Shown one piece after another: positions 51,797 to 60,854 of a stretch of DNA of 64,000 bases. The stretch comes from Paenibacillus glycanilyticus NBRC 16618. Its GTDB lineage: Bacteria > Bacillota > Bacilli > Paenibacillales > Paenibacillaceae. Location of the stretch: contig NZ_BILY01000005.1 of NCBI RefSeq assembly GCF_004000805.1, positions 124,001 through 188,000 on the forward strand, given 5' to 3'. Position numbers and translations under genes: made by a program. The notes beneath the pieces are model-generated. The model had not been told where the DNA came from, searched no databases, and saw only the letters and a program-made list of their open reading frames with translations. Numbering within the stretch: the first letter of the stretch is position 1; each line of letters starts with the position of its first letter.

Positions 51797-52048
51797 ATGG
51801 CGAAAGCAAAAGTGCCAAAGCGTCCAACGAGGGACGAGTTTGTACTGGAAGAGATAGGGAATCAGTTAAGCGAAGCTTTCTATGAAACGTCCACGATCGT
51901 CCTTACCGTATGGGGCAGGGAGGAACCTGTTCAAGGCGTTATTACGGCGATGGATTCAAGGACGGGCAAAGTCCATATCGAGACGTCATCGGGATTGGAT
52001 AAAGTCCCGTTTATGGATATTATGAATGTCAGCTATCCGAGGAATTAA
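51797..52048 (+). CDS. YolD-like protein
   Basis: 83 residues matching the YolD pattern (IGNQLSEAFYETSTIVLTVW, VQGVITAMDSRTGKVHIE, KVPFMDIMNVSYP). YolD proteins often sit beside a Y-family polymerase (UvrX/YqjW), which is missing here, so this is an orphan. GGAGGTAATAGACAA precedes the ATG. The LysR gene starts 18 bases after its stop, so they may share a transcript. Confidence 0.78.
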   Translation: MAKAKVPKRPTRDEFVLEEIGNQLSEAFYETSTIVLTVWGREEPVQGVITAMDSRTGKVHIETSSGLDKVPFMDIMNVSYPRN

Positions 52049-52066
52049 AAAGGAGCTCGTTAAGGA

Positions 52067-52960
52067 TTGGACGATAAAGACACGGTTATTCTGCAATACG
52101 TAGCCGAGGAACAAAGCTTGACGAAAGCGGCGGAAAAGCTCTATATGACGCAGCCTGCCTTAACGTACCGGATTCAGCAGATGGAGCGGGAATTCGGCGT
52201 TCCGCTTATTGTCAAGCATACGAAAGGAACGTATTTGACGCCGGAAGGCGAGGCTCTGGCCTCCTTTGCCAAGAAGATGCGCGACGAGATGGCAGCGATG
52301 AAAGATTATCTTCTTAACATGAGGAGTCACGTAAAAGGCACGCTTCGTCTCGGAGTAGCGAGCTATTACGGCTTATACAAGCTGCCGCCTCTGCTTAGGA
52401 TGTTCAAGGATCTGTACCCCGAAGTGCAATTCCACGTCACCTGCGCTTTAAGCTCGGAGATTCTCGATTTGTTAACCGAGCAGGAGATTCATATAGGAAT
52501 CGTGCGCGGAAATTACCAGTGGCAGGAAGCGAAGGAGCTGCTTCATGACGAGCCCATCTGCCTGATTTCCCGTGAGCCTATCCATCTTGACCGGCTTCCG
52601 GAGCTACCGCATATCCATTACAGCGAACCCAAGTCCAAGACGGTGCGCGCATCCGCGTCCACATTGGGCAATACCATTCGGGAATGGTGGCATGAGCATT
52701 ATCAGGTTCCTCCGAACATAGCCATGCAGGTCGATGCCTACGAGACTTGCAAGGAGATGGTCAAGCAAGGGCTTGGCTATTCCATTGTACCCGGCGTATT
52801 CGTTTCACCGGAGGATGGTTTATATTCGCTGGAATTAAAGCAGAAGAACGGAGAGCCGATCCGCAGAAATACATGGATGTTATACCGGAATCAGACGCGC
52901 GAGCTGGCAATCGTGGATAGATTCGTTGATTTTATGACAAGCGAGCATACACGCACATGA
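52067..52960 (+). CDS. LysR-family regulator (of M20/YfcC genes)
   Basis: 297 residues; HTH VILQYVAEEQSLTKAAEKLYMTQPALTYRIQQME in pattern, then an effector domain (GTLRLGVASYYGLYKLPPLL). The start is TTG 52067 with AAAAAGGAGCTCG upstream. It lies just before the M20 hydrolase and YfcC transporter on the same strand, separated by a terminator at 52964, an arrangement reminiscent of AbgR upstream of abgAB-abgT. Confidence 0.88.
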   Translation: MDDKDTVILQYVAEEQSLTKAAEKLYMTQPALTYRIQQMEREFGVPLIVKHTKGTYLTPEGEALASFAKKMRDEMAAMKDYLLNMRSHVKGTLRLGVASYYGLYKLPPLLRMFKDLYPEVQFHVTCALSSEILDLLTEQEIHIGIVRGNYQWQEAKELLHDEPICLISREPIHLDRLPELPHIHYSEPKSKTVRASASTLGNTIREWWHEHYQVPPNIAMQVDAYETCKEMVKQGLGYSIVPGVFVSPEDGLYSLELKQKNGEPIRRNTWMLYRNQTRELAIVDRFVDFMTSEHTRT

Positions 52961-52963
52961 GGT

Positions 52964-52989
52964 CCTGCATGAGAGCATGCAGGGCTTTT
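52964..52989 (+). terminator. Terminator after the LysR gene
   Basis: CCTGCATG-AGAG-CATGCAGG followed by GCTTTTT. Confidence 0.9.
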
Positions 52990-53126
52990 TCATGTTCCCA
53001 TGACCCATAAAAAAAGTTATGCGCTTCCCCAAAAAACAATTAATTGTACTTATCTGGCCGGTTTCCTTATTATTTGATACATATTGATGCATAAATATAC
53101 GGCATTTTAGGATAGGTGGGAACTTG

Positions 53127-54317
53127 ATGGGCAACAAAGATTCCAAACGACGGATTGCGCAAGCGGTAGATTCGCTTGACGCGCAGCTGCGTGAGCTGTC
53201 TCTTCGCATTCATGCGTATCCGGAACTTAGCTTTCACGAGCATAAAGCGCAGCAATGGCTCACGGAACCGCTGATGGAAGCGGGCTTTGCGGTGGAAAAA
53301 GGGATTTCGGGTCTTGAGACCTCGTTCCGCGCAACTTGGGAAGGGGCAGCAGGCGGACCAACAATAGCGCTGCTGGCCGAATACGATGCGCTTCCGGGAC
53401 TTGGCCATGGCTGCGGCCATAGCTTGATCGGAACGGCTGCGGTTGGCGCCGCCCTCGCGCTTAAACGTACTTTCCCGGAGCTGCCGGGTAAAATCATCGT
53501 GCTTGGCACGCCTGCCGAAGAGGAAGGCGGCGGCAAAATCATCATGTGCAACGACGGAGTATTTGATGAAGTTGACGCGGCGATGATGGTTCATCCGCAG
53601 AACAAAACGATGGTGCTTCGAGGCGCGCTTGCGTGCGTGGATGCCACGTTTACGTTCCACGGAAAACAGGCCCATGCCTCCTCCTCGCCGGAAAAAGGAA
53701 TCAGCGCGCTTGACGCTCTAGTGAACGCCTATGTGGCAATCAATTCCTTGCGCCAGTTTATGAAGGAGGATGTCCGGATTCACGGCATTATAACGAAGGG
53801 CGGGGACGCGCCTAACGTTGTGCCCGAGCTGACCGAAATGGTGTTTATTTTGCGGGCATCCACCGTGCAGGAGCTGGAGACGGTCCGGGAAAAGGTATAT
53901 CGCGCCGTCCGCTGCGCGGCAGAAGGCGTAGGGGTAACGGTCGACATTAAGGAAGGTCTGATTTATGCGGAGCGGAACAATAATAAAGCATTGGCAGGCT
54001 TATTCGCACGCAACCTGGAGGAAGAGCTTGGCCTTGAGGTAAACGATCCCCCGCAGAAGGGCGGCGTTGGTTCCTCGGACATTGGCAATGTCAGTCAAAT
54101 GACCGCTGTTATCCATCCTTATATCCGGCTTGGAGACGCAACGACGCATACGCCGGAATTCGCGCGTCTCGCCGGCTCAGAGGAAGGAATGATTCAGCTG
54201 AACCAATCGGCGAAAGCTCTGGCTATGACCGCTTACGATCTTTGTTCGGACCGTGATGCATTAAGGCTTGTCCGCAAAGAGTTCGAGGAATGGAGCAATT
54301 CTAAAAATGGGGGATAA
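53127..54317 (+). CDS. M20-family amidohydrolase
   Basis: 396 residues, zinc aminoacylase type (AbgB/hippurate hydrolase-like). Metal ligands are in LLAEYDALPGLGHGCGHSLIG, GTPAEEEGGGK and MMVHPQNKT, with a late His in DATTHTPEF. It hydrolyses an N-acyl or peptide-like amide. The start is ATG 53127 with AGGTGGG upstream; the adjacent TTG 53124 is possible. The YfcC transporter follows 4 bases after the stop, so the pair imports and cleaves one substrate. Confidence 0.9.
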   Translation: MGNKDSKRRIAQAVDSLDAQLRELSLRIHAYPELSFHEHKAQQWLTEPLMEAGFAVEKGISGLETSFRATWEGAAGGPTIALLAEYDALPGLGHGCGHSLIGTAAVGAALALKRTFPELPGKIIVLGTPAEEEGGGKIIMCNDGVFDEVDAAMMVHPQNKTMVLRGALACVDATFTFHGKQAHASSSPEKGISALDALVNAYVAINSLRQFMKEDVRIHGIITKGGDAPNVVPELTEMVFILRASTVQELETVREKVYRAVRCAAEGVGVTVDIKEGLIYAERNNNKALAGLFARNLEEELGLEVNDPPQKGGVGSSDIGNVSQMTAVIHPYIRLGDATTHTPEFARLAGSEEGMIQLNQSAKALAMTAYDLCSDRDALRLVRKEFEEWSNSKNGG

Positions 54318-54321
54318 GACA

Positions 54322-55731
54322 ATGAAAGACCTGGCTAAACCGGCATCCCGGCAATGGTTTAAAATGCCTCATACGTATGTCATTCTTATTTTTCTCGTAT
54401 TTGTCGCTGCTGCTTTGACTTACGTGGTTCCGGCAGGCGAGTTCGAACGGGCCGAAGATCAGGCAACGGGCAAAACGCTTGTTGTGCCGAATTCCTATCA
54501 CGAAGTCGATGCCAGCCCCGTAAGCCTGGTAAGCATCCCGAAAGCTATCGTTCACGGACTAGTGGATTCCGCTGACGTCGTCTTTTTCATCCTTATTATT
54601 GGCGGCACGTTCGAGATCATCTCTTCTACGGGGACAATCGAAGCCATTACGGGCAGGGTTGCCAAAAACTTCGCCAATAAAGGCAGATGGGTTATCCCGA
54701 TCTTTATTATGCTGTTCTCGGTTGCCGGATTTACGATGGGCATGTCGACGGAAGTTATGGTCTTCGTGCCAATCGGTATTGCCGTTGCAAGAGCGCTTGG
54801 GTTTGATGCGCTTACCGGGACGGCGATGGTCTCGCTTGGTGCCGCGAGCGGGTTTACCGCAGGCATTCTGAATCCGTTTAACGTGGGACTGGCGCAAGCC
54901 ATTGCAGAGGTTCCGTTATTCTCCGGGGCATGGCTGCGGATTATCCTTCTCCTCTGCCTCATTACGGTAACAAGCTTGTATATCGTCCGTTATGCGGGCA
55001 AGGTTCGTTCGAATCCGGAGAAAAGCCTCGTTCGCGATCTCGAAAAGGAAGTCGTGACGAAAGAGCTTGATCTGAACAAGCTTCCCCGCATGCAGCTTAA
55101 GCATTATCTGACATTGGCAGTTGTCATCATTGGTTTCGCTACTCTGATCTGGGGAGTATCGAAGAAGGACTGGTGGATGGAGGAGCTTGCCGCCTTGTTC
55201 TTGACGATGGGGGTTGTGAGCGGATTTTGCGCGGGATACGGACCAAGCCGGGTTGCTTCGGAATTCGTAAAAGGCGCGAAGGCGATCACATACGGAGCGT
55301 TAATTATCGGTTTTGCCCGGGGCATTATGGTTGTATTGGATCAAGGCAGCGTTATCGATTCCATTGTATACGGCTTATCCACTCTGGTTGGCGAGCTGCC
55401 GGGTCCGGTGCAGGTGCTGGGCATGTACTTGTTCCAGAACGTCATGAACATCTTTATTACATCGGGCACCGGGATGGCCGTAACTACGATGCCTATCATG
55501 GTGCCGCTGGCGGATCTCATTGGAGTAACGCGTCAGACGACCGTGCTTGCCTTCCAGCTTGGCGACGGATTCTCGAATATGATCCTGCCAACCTCTTCGG
55601 CACTCATGGGGAGTCTGGCGGTGTCAGGCATTCCGTATCAGAAGTGGGTAAAATTCTTCTGGCCGCTGATGTGCATGTGGATCGTAATCGGAGCGGTTCT
55701 GATGGTTATTGCCCATATGATTCATTATTAA
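54322..55731 (+). CDS. YfcC/DcuC-family carboxylate or amino-acid transporter
   Basis: 469 residues, about 12 membrane segments. It opens PHTYVILIFLVFVAAALTYVVPAGEFER, the mark of the YfcC family, with ILNPFNVGLAQAIAE and the late GDGFSNMILPTSSALMGSL. The start ATG 54322 has GGGGGAT upstream; 54307 and 54268 are less likely. It is co-transcribed with the M20 amidohydrolase, so the substrate is probably a small peptide or acyl-amino acid. Confidence 0.88.
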   Translation: MKDLAKPASRQWFKMPHTYVILIFLVFVAAALTYVVPAGEFERAEDQATGKTLVVPNSYHEVDASPVSLVSIPKAIVHGLVDSADVVFFILIIGGTFEIISSTGTIEAITGRVAKNFANKGRWVIPIFIMLFSVAGFTMGMSTEVMVFVPIGIAVARALGFDALTGTAMVSLGAASGFTAGILNPFNVGLAQAIAEVPLFSGAWLRIILLLCLITVTSLYIVRYAGKVRSNPEKSLVRDLEKEVVTKELDLNKLPRMQLKHYLTLAVVIIGFATLIWGVSKKDWWMEELAALFLTMGVVSGFCAGYGPSRVASEFVKGAKAITYGALIIGFARGIMVVLDQGSVIDSIVYGLSTLVGELPGPVQVLGMYLFQNVMNIFITSGTGMAVTTMPIMVPLADLIGVTRQTTVLAFQLGDGFSNMILPTSSALMGSLAVSGIPYQKWVKFFWPLMCMWIVIGAVLMVIAHMIHY

Positions 55732-55736
55732 ACGTG

Positions 55737-55770
55737 AAACGTGCCGTCCTCTTGGACGAGCACGTTTTTC
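55737..55770 (+). terminator. Terminator after YfcC
   Basis: AACGTGC / GCACGTT with an inner GTCC/GGAC stem, then TTT. Confidence 0.88.
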
Positions 55771-55895
55771 TTTTTGGCTCAGGGGGGAAATGCCGTACCG
55801 GCGAAGAATAAGTTACGGGAATTGTTTTTTTATTCATGTGACCGCTTTCAAAACTGCTGTATTTCAATCACTCACTCACTTTCCGGGAGGACATT

Positions 55896-57044
55896 ATGAA
55901 AATCCAAAGCTATGAATTGTTCCAAGTTCCGCCGCGTTGGCTGTTCCTGAAGATTGAAACGGATGAAGGCATTACGGGCTGGGGCGAACCTATCGTGGAA
56001 GGACGCGCCGAAACGGTAAAAGCTTGCGTTCACGAGCTGATGGAATATTTGATCGGCAAGGATCCGATGCGAATTGAAGATCATTGGTCGATGATGTATC
56101 GTTCGGGATTTTACCGGGGAGGTCCAATTCTGATGAGCGCGATCTCGGGAATTGACCAAGCCCTGTGGGATATAAAAGGGAAATTCTATAACGCTCCAAT
56201 CTATCAGCTGCTGGGCGGCGCCTGCCGCGACACCATGCGCGTATATTCCTGGATTGGCGGAGACCGTCCGGCCGAGGTGGCCGAGGAAGCGAGAAGAATC
56301 ATTGCCGCCGGATTTACCGCAGTGAAGATGAATGGTACGGAAGAGCTTCAATACATTGATTCTTACGACAAAATCGATGAGGCCGTTGCCCGAATCGCAG
56401 CCGTACGCGATGCGGTAGGGTCATCCATTGGGATCGGAATCGACTTCCATGGGCGCGTCCATAAGCCAATGGCCAAGATTTTGGCCAAAGAACTTGAGCC
56501 TTATCGCCCGATGTTTATAGAGGAGCCGGTATTGCCGGAAAATAACGAAGCTCTTAAGGAGCTTACCAAGCATACGTCGATTCCGATCGCGACCGGCGAG
56601 CGGATGTTCTCGCGTTGGGATTTCAAGCAGCTGCTCAGCGATGGGGCGGTGGATATTATCCAGCCGGATTTGTCGCATGCAGGCGGAATTACCGAATGCA
56701 AAAAGATCGCTTCGATGGCGGAGGCCTATGATGTGGCGCTTGCGCCTCATTGTCCGCTTGGACCAATCGCGCTCGCCGCTTGTCTGCAGGTTGATGCGAC
56801 CTCCCATAACGCTTTTATCCAAGAGCAAAGCCTTGGCATTCATTATAACGAGACCGGAGATTTGCTGGATTATCTGAAGGATCCTGCCGTATTCGACTAT
56901 CAAGATGGGCATGTGACCATCCCGCAAGGCCCGGGCCTCGGAATCGAAATTAACGAGGAGCATGTCAGACAAATGGCTGCGGTCGGGCATAACTGGAGGA
57001 ATCCGGTGTGGCGCCACCGTGACGGCAGTATTGCGGAATGGTAG
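55896..57044 (+). CDS. dgoD: D-galactonate dehydratase
   Basis: 382 residues, colinear with E. coli DgoD from end to end ([94 protein letters not shown]). Enolase-superfamily metal ligands and the catalytic His-Asp set are present. It dehydrates D-galactonate to 2-keto-3-deoxygalactonate. The kinase and aldolase of that route are not beside it; a HAD phosphatase-like gene follows 15 bases on. CCGGGAGGAC precedes the ATG. Confidence 0.95.
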   Translation: MKIQSYELFQVPPRWLFLKIETDEGITGWGEPIVEGRAETVKACVHELMEYLIGKDPMRIEDHWSMMYRSGFYRGGPILMSAISGIDQALWDIKGKFYNAPIYQLLGGACRDTMRVYSWIGGDRPAEVAEEARRIIAAGFTAVKMNGTEELQYIDSYDKIDEAVARIAAVRDAVGSSIGIGIDFHGRVHKPMAKILAKELEPYRPMFIEEPVLPENNEALKELTKHTSIPIATGERMFSRWDFKQLLSDGAVDIIQPDLSHAGGITECKKIASMAEAYDVALAPHCPLGPIALAACLQVDATSHNAFIQEQSLGIHYNETGDLLDYLKDPAVFDYQDGHVTIPQGPGLGIEINEEHVRQMAAVGHNWRNPVWRHRDGSIAEW

Positions 57045-57059
57045 AATGGGGAACCCGTT

Positions 57060-57758
57060 ATGTATAAAGCGATTATTTTCGATCTGGACAACACCTTGCT
57101 GGACTATACGTATAGCGAAGCGGAATGCATGAGACGGACGGTCCGCGAACATAACATGGACCTGGATAATGAAGCGAGCTGGAATGCATTCTGGCCAGCG
57201 TACCTCGGACATAACTTCAAGCATTGGTTGGATTTTGTTCATAAGCGCGGGTCTCATCAAACCATTGAGGATGTTCTTATTCATTCGTTCCGAGATACGA
57301 TTAGTCTTCAAGATTCTGCCTATGAGAAGCTGTCTGCTACCTATTGGCATCATTTTTGCAATACTTGCTATTTTGAGCCTGGAGCGGAAGAGCTGCTTCA
57401 ACAGGTTCATGCGACGCATAAGCTGGGCATTATCTCCAATGGATTAGGCCTGGCGCAACGAAAGAGACTTGCCGCCGGTCAAATCTACGAGAAATTTCAT
57501 TCCATCATCGTATCGGATGAAGCGGGCGTACGGAAACCGGGAAAAGAAATCTTTGATCTGTCTCTTGAGGAGCTAAAGCTGACAAAAAGCGAGGTTCTCT
57601 TTGTGGGAGATTCGTTAAGCGATGATTATCACGGAGCCCAAAACGCTGGAATCGACTTCTGCTTCTACAATCGCAGGGCAGTATCCGTTTCGGACGAGAT
57701 TAAACCCACCTATGCCATTGAGTCGCTTAAGGAGCTTATTTCGGTTATTCAAAGCTAA
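57060..57758 (+). CDS. HAD-superfamily hydrolase (YjjG-like)
   Basis: 232 residues. Motif I FDLDNTLLDY with both aspartates, motif II IISNGLG, motif III Lys in GVRKPGKEIF and motif IV VGDSLSDD are complete. The cap is helical, as in YjjG/pyrimidine 5'-nucleotidases. It is close behind dgoD, so probably co-transcribed; whether it acts on a sugar phosphate or nucleotide is open. Confidence 0.88.
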   Translation: MYKAIIFDLDNTLLDYTYSEAECMRRTVREHNMDLDNEASWNAFWPAYLGHNFKHWLDFVHKRGSHQTIEDVLIHSFRDTISLQDSAYEKLSATYWHHFCNTCYFEPGAEELLQQVHATHKLGIISNGLGLAQRKRLAAGQIYEKFHSIIVSDEAGVRKPGKEIFDLSLEELKLTKSEVLFVGDSLSDDYHGAQNAGIDFCFYNRRAVSVSDEIKPTYAIESLKELISVIQS

Positions 57759-57773
57759 GAAGGAGAATGACAT

Positions 57774-57822
57774 AATAGACAGCAAAAGAGACAGCTCCGG
57801 CTGTCTCTTTTTGCTGTCTATT
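57774..57822. terminator. Long bidirectional terminator HAD/GH2
   Basis: A 22-bp arm (AATAGACAGC then AAAAGAGACAGC) pairs with its complement across TCCG, with one extra T in the right arm. It contains the stop codon of the convergent glucuronidase gene. Confidence 0.9.
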
Positions 57823-59536
57823 GATCCAGCTCGCTCCAAGCCCGGTAGATGCGGCGCACTTCGCGGAAGGACTGCTTCGGCTTGCGGTATTCGTTGACCA
57901 GCCCTTTGTTATTGAAGCTGCGTGCCCGGTCGCGGAAATGTCTGCCGCTGCTCTTCAGATCACCGCGGATATCCGCAAACTGCCAGATATAAGTGCCTCC
58001 TATGCGAGGATCCTCTCTGAAAATGCCTAGCGCCTCGGTGACGATATGCGCCTGGTAATCCTCGCTGAACAGCCTTGGCTCCCAGCCGACATCGCCAAAG
58101 ATCCCGGCGCCGCCGAATTCGGTCATCAGGATCGGCTTATCTCCCGCACTCAACTGTTCCGCCCGTTTATGGAATTGTTGAAGCATCTCCCTAAAGCCTT
58201 CAACTTGGCCTTCATACCAGCCGTAATATTTGTTTATGCCAATGACGTCAAACAACGGAAGCAGGACATCCTCGAGCGGATGCATGGTGGCATAGGTCAC
58301 AAGCCTGCTGGAATCCAGCTTCCTCACGAGCTCGACCATCCTCTTCGTCAACTCGTAAGCGTCTTGCGTTCTTGTATCAATCTCGTTATGAACGGACCAG
58401 AATACAACCGAAGGGTGATGGATATGCATATGGACCATCTCTTCCAACATCGACAACGCACGCTCCTGAAAGAGAGGTTCGCAGACGGTCTCATTGGGAA
58501 GAGCAGCTCCCCAGATCGGAATCTCGCTCCAGAAAACAATCCCGTTCTCGTCCAATAAGTCCAACCAATATGGGCTTTGAGGATAATGGGAGCCGCGTAC
58601 CGTATTGCAGCCAAGCTCAATAATGATATCCAGATCCTTCTGCATGAGCTTGGGAGGGAAGGCGAAGCCCCATTCCGGATGCTCCTCATGCCGGTTAACG
58701 CCTCTAAGGTAGACGGGAGAGCCATTGATTAGTACGCGGTGATCCTTTGTTTCGATTTTGCGGAAGCCGATCCGTTCATATTTGTCGTCATGTTCAATGG
58801 CAGCCCGGAACAGATAGAGCTCCGGCTGACCAGGGTTCCACAACCGGACGTCATTCCATCGGAATTCGAATTGAAGCTCTTTCGTTTGACCGGCTCCCAC
58901 ATGTACTTGTTCAGAACGGATGACTTGATCGTCTACGGATAGGGTGAAAAGTGCGGCTCCATCGGCTTGCGAGAGCGAATTAAAACGCACTTGAACCTTA
59001 ACGTCTGCTGCAGCCCCATCCAGCTCATAGTTAATTGCGAATTTATCGATATAAATATCCGGTAAGGTCTGAAGCTCAACCGAGCGGATAATACCGCCGT
59101 AATGGAACCAGTCCACCACTTCGGTCGGAATAGTCAGGCGGTCGAGCGTGCTGTCTGCCCGGACAATCAGCTCATGCTCTCCGGCAGGAAGGGAAGGGAG
59201 GATAAATTCGAACGGCGTATACCCGCCATAATGGTAACCAAGATGTTGTCCATTGAGATAGACATCGGCATGGCCTAATACGGCATGGAAAATAAGCCGG
59301 ACATGCCGGGTATCTTCGGTCCGCAGCTTTTTCCTGTACCAGGCGATGCCCTCGTAATCATACAAATGAAGTTCGTTATTCCAGCAGGAAGGCACATAGA
59401 GAGATTTCTCGGCATGTGGAAATCGCTCGAACCACTTCTCTTGCCGTCCCTTATTTTCAGGATCTCTTATAAAGTCCCAAGGCCCGTCTAACAGCTTGGT
59501 TTTACGAATATGATGCTCCGGAAAAGTACGAATCAA
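57818..59536 (-). CDS. Beta-glucuronidase-like glycoside hydrolase family 2
   Basis: 572 residues with the GH2 layout: sugar-binding (YVPSCWNNELHLYDYEG), Ig-like, and TIM barrel. The acid/base Glu is in SVHNEIDTR and the nucleophile Glu in ILMTEFGGAGIFG; GVNRHEEHPEWG is intact. Length and motifs fit UidA/LacZ-short forms; glucuronidase is the best guess. No signal peptide. Divergent from the AraC regulator at 59702. Confidence 0.88.
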   Translation of the reverse strand: MIRTFPEHHIRKTKLLDGPWDFIRDPENKGRQEKWFERFPHAEKSLYVPSCWNNELHLYDYEGIAWYRKKLRTEDTRHVRLIFHAVLGHADVYLNGQHLGYHYGGYTPFEFILPSLPAGEHELIVRADSTLDRLTIPTEVVDWFHYGGIIRSVELQTLPDIYIDKFAINYELDGAAADVKVQVRFNSLSQADGAALFTLSVDDQVIRSEQVHVGAGQTKELQFEFRWNDVRLWNPGQPELYLFRAAIEHDDKYERIGFRKIETKDHRVLINGSPVYLRGVNRHEEHPEWGFAFPPKLMQKDLDIIIELGCNTVRGSHYPQSPYWLDLLDENGIVFWSEIPIWGAALPNETVCEPLFQERALSMLEEMVHMHIHHPSVVFWSVHNEIDTRTQDAYELTKRMVELVRKLDSSRLVTYATMHPLEDVLLPLFDVIGINKYYGWYEGQVEGFREMLQQFHKRAEQLSAGDKPILMTEFGGAGIFGDVGWEPRLFSEDYQAHIVTEALGIFREDPRIGGTYIWQFADIRGDLKSSGRHFRDRARSFNNKGLVNEYRKPKQSFREVRRIYRAWSELDQ

Positions 59537-59701
59537 TGCGGATCCTCCTTAAGCTTCAGCTATTCATAGCCGGCGTGGTAATCGTCTGATAATATGGTTA
59601 ATATAGCATGACGGCCCGGGCAGCTGAATGGAAGAAACCGATATTCGCATGTCATTTTCGAGCCTGTTTATTTACTGAACGATTCCAGGAGGTAATGCAA
59701 G

Positions 59702-60565
59702 ATGGCAGACCTTAGCCAAGCTACCAAACATCTTGTTGTCCATATTCATCTCATTCTCGATAAATCAACGTATCCCGGCTGGAAGGATATTCGCAACCTT
59801 GTGAATGTCCATAGCTTCTATTGGATTCATGAGGGGAGAGGGACCTTCCTGACGAACATCGAGCATCAGGTGGAGGCAGGCATGCTGGCGTATTTAAGAC
59901 CGGGACTGGAGATGTCCATGCGTTCGGATCCGGAGGCGCCGCTTCGCATGACCATGGTGTTGTTCGATTGCGCGGAGCTAGTCTACGAGGCGGTATGGAA
60001 GAATGCGATGCCGGTTGGCAAACTGAGCCTCCCTTTTCTAAGTCGATACGGAGATCCGCAAGCCGAAGAGCTTGGCGCGTGTTTCCGTGAAATCAATCGG
60101 AGCTGGACTGCCCGAGTAACAGACGGCTCTAGCGTTCCTGAATCTCGGCTGCTTCTGTTACTGAACAAATTGCAGCACAGCAAGGCGCCGGATTGGAATA
60201 TCGAAGAGTCGGGCGTATTTGCTTCGTATGAGAAGATTAAACAAACCTTGGAGAGCAGCTACAAAGAAAATTTGCGAATTGAACAATTGGCCCACACGCA
60301 CAGCATTTCTCCTTCGTATCTTCGCAAGATGTTCCTGAAGCATACGGGTATGGGACCCAAACAATATTTGGATCATATACGCAACCGTCAGGCATGCGGT
60401 TATCTCGTCTTTACCGATTATCCCGTCAATCAAGTGGCCAAGCTGTGCGGGTATTACGAGGAATATCATTTCAGCAAAATGTTCAAACAGCATAATGGCA
60501 TGTCGCCCAGCAAATATCGGATAACGAAGAGGGCGGAGACCGGTACGAACAATGAAGAAACGTAA
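59702..60565 (+). CDS. AraC-family regulator, divergent from GH2
   Basis: 287 residues; sensor-type N-terminal half and the C-terminal HTH pair (LRIEQLAHTHSISPSYLRKMFLKHTGMGPKQYLDHI, KLCGYYEEYHFSKMFKQHNGMSPSKYR in pattern). GGAGGTAATGCAAG precedes the ATG. It is likely to regulate the divergent glucuronidase gene across a 165-base shared region. A symmetric repeat array follows its stop. Confidence 0.9.
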   Translation: MADLSQATKHLVVHIHLILDKSTYPGWKDIRNLVNVHSFYWIHEGRGTFLTNIEHQVEAGMLAYLRPGLEMSMRSDPEAPLRMTMVLFDCAELVYEAVWKNAMPVGKLSLPFLSRYGDPQAEELGACFREINRSWTARVTDGSSVPESRLLLLLNKLQHSKAPDWNIEESGVFASYEKIKQTLESSYKENLRIEQLAHTHSISPSYLRKMFLKHTGMGPKQYLDHIRNRQACGYLVFTDYPVNQVAKLCGYYEEYHFSKMFKQHNGMSPSKYRITKRAETGTNNEET

Positions 60566-60613
60566 CCGGTAGTTTGTGTTTGGAAAGTCATCCAATTATC
60601 GGCGTTATGATCT

Positions 60614-60798
60614 CTAACGAAACTGGATATCCTTATTTGCCCAAATGCGGCCGCCTCTGGAATCTAACGAAACGTCATATCGTTATTTGCCCTTTTTCAG
60701 GCATTATCATGCTGATAATCGGTAAATAGCGCTACCAGGTTTCGTTATAATTTCCACACCGCCTATTTCAAGCAAATAGCGATATGTAGTTTCGTTAG
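60614..60798. repeat. Symmetric palindromic array of four 29-bp units
   Basis: Two direct copies of CTAACGAAAC-N7/8-ATC(C/G)TTATTTGCCC (60614-60642, 60664-60692) are followed by two inverted copies (60720-60748, 60770-60798). Both pairs have a 50-base period and the whole is mirror-symmetric about 60706. Spacers between copies are also related. It lies exactly between convergent genes. I recall similar units in other Paenibacillus intergenic regions, but this was not checked. Confidence 0.85.
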
Positions 60799-60854
60799 CC
60801 GTTGTTCAAAAAAATAACGCCATCAGTATTATGACCTGACGGCGCCACAGACTC

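Noticed and set aside
53070..53675. 201-codon minus-strand ORF within the M20 gene
   Set aside because: Antisense shadow; arginine-rich composition and no recognisable domain.
55173..55811. 212-codon plus-strand ORF overlapping YfcC
   Set aside because: Out-of-frame reading of the transporter; composition is not protein-like and it runs through the terminator.
56421..57419. 332-codon minus-strand ORF opposite dgoD and the HAD gene
   Set aside because: Spans two clear genes on the other strand and shows no domain.
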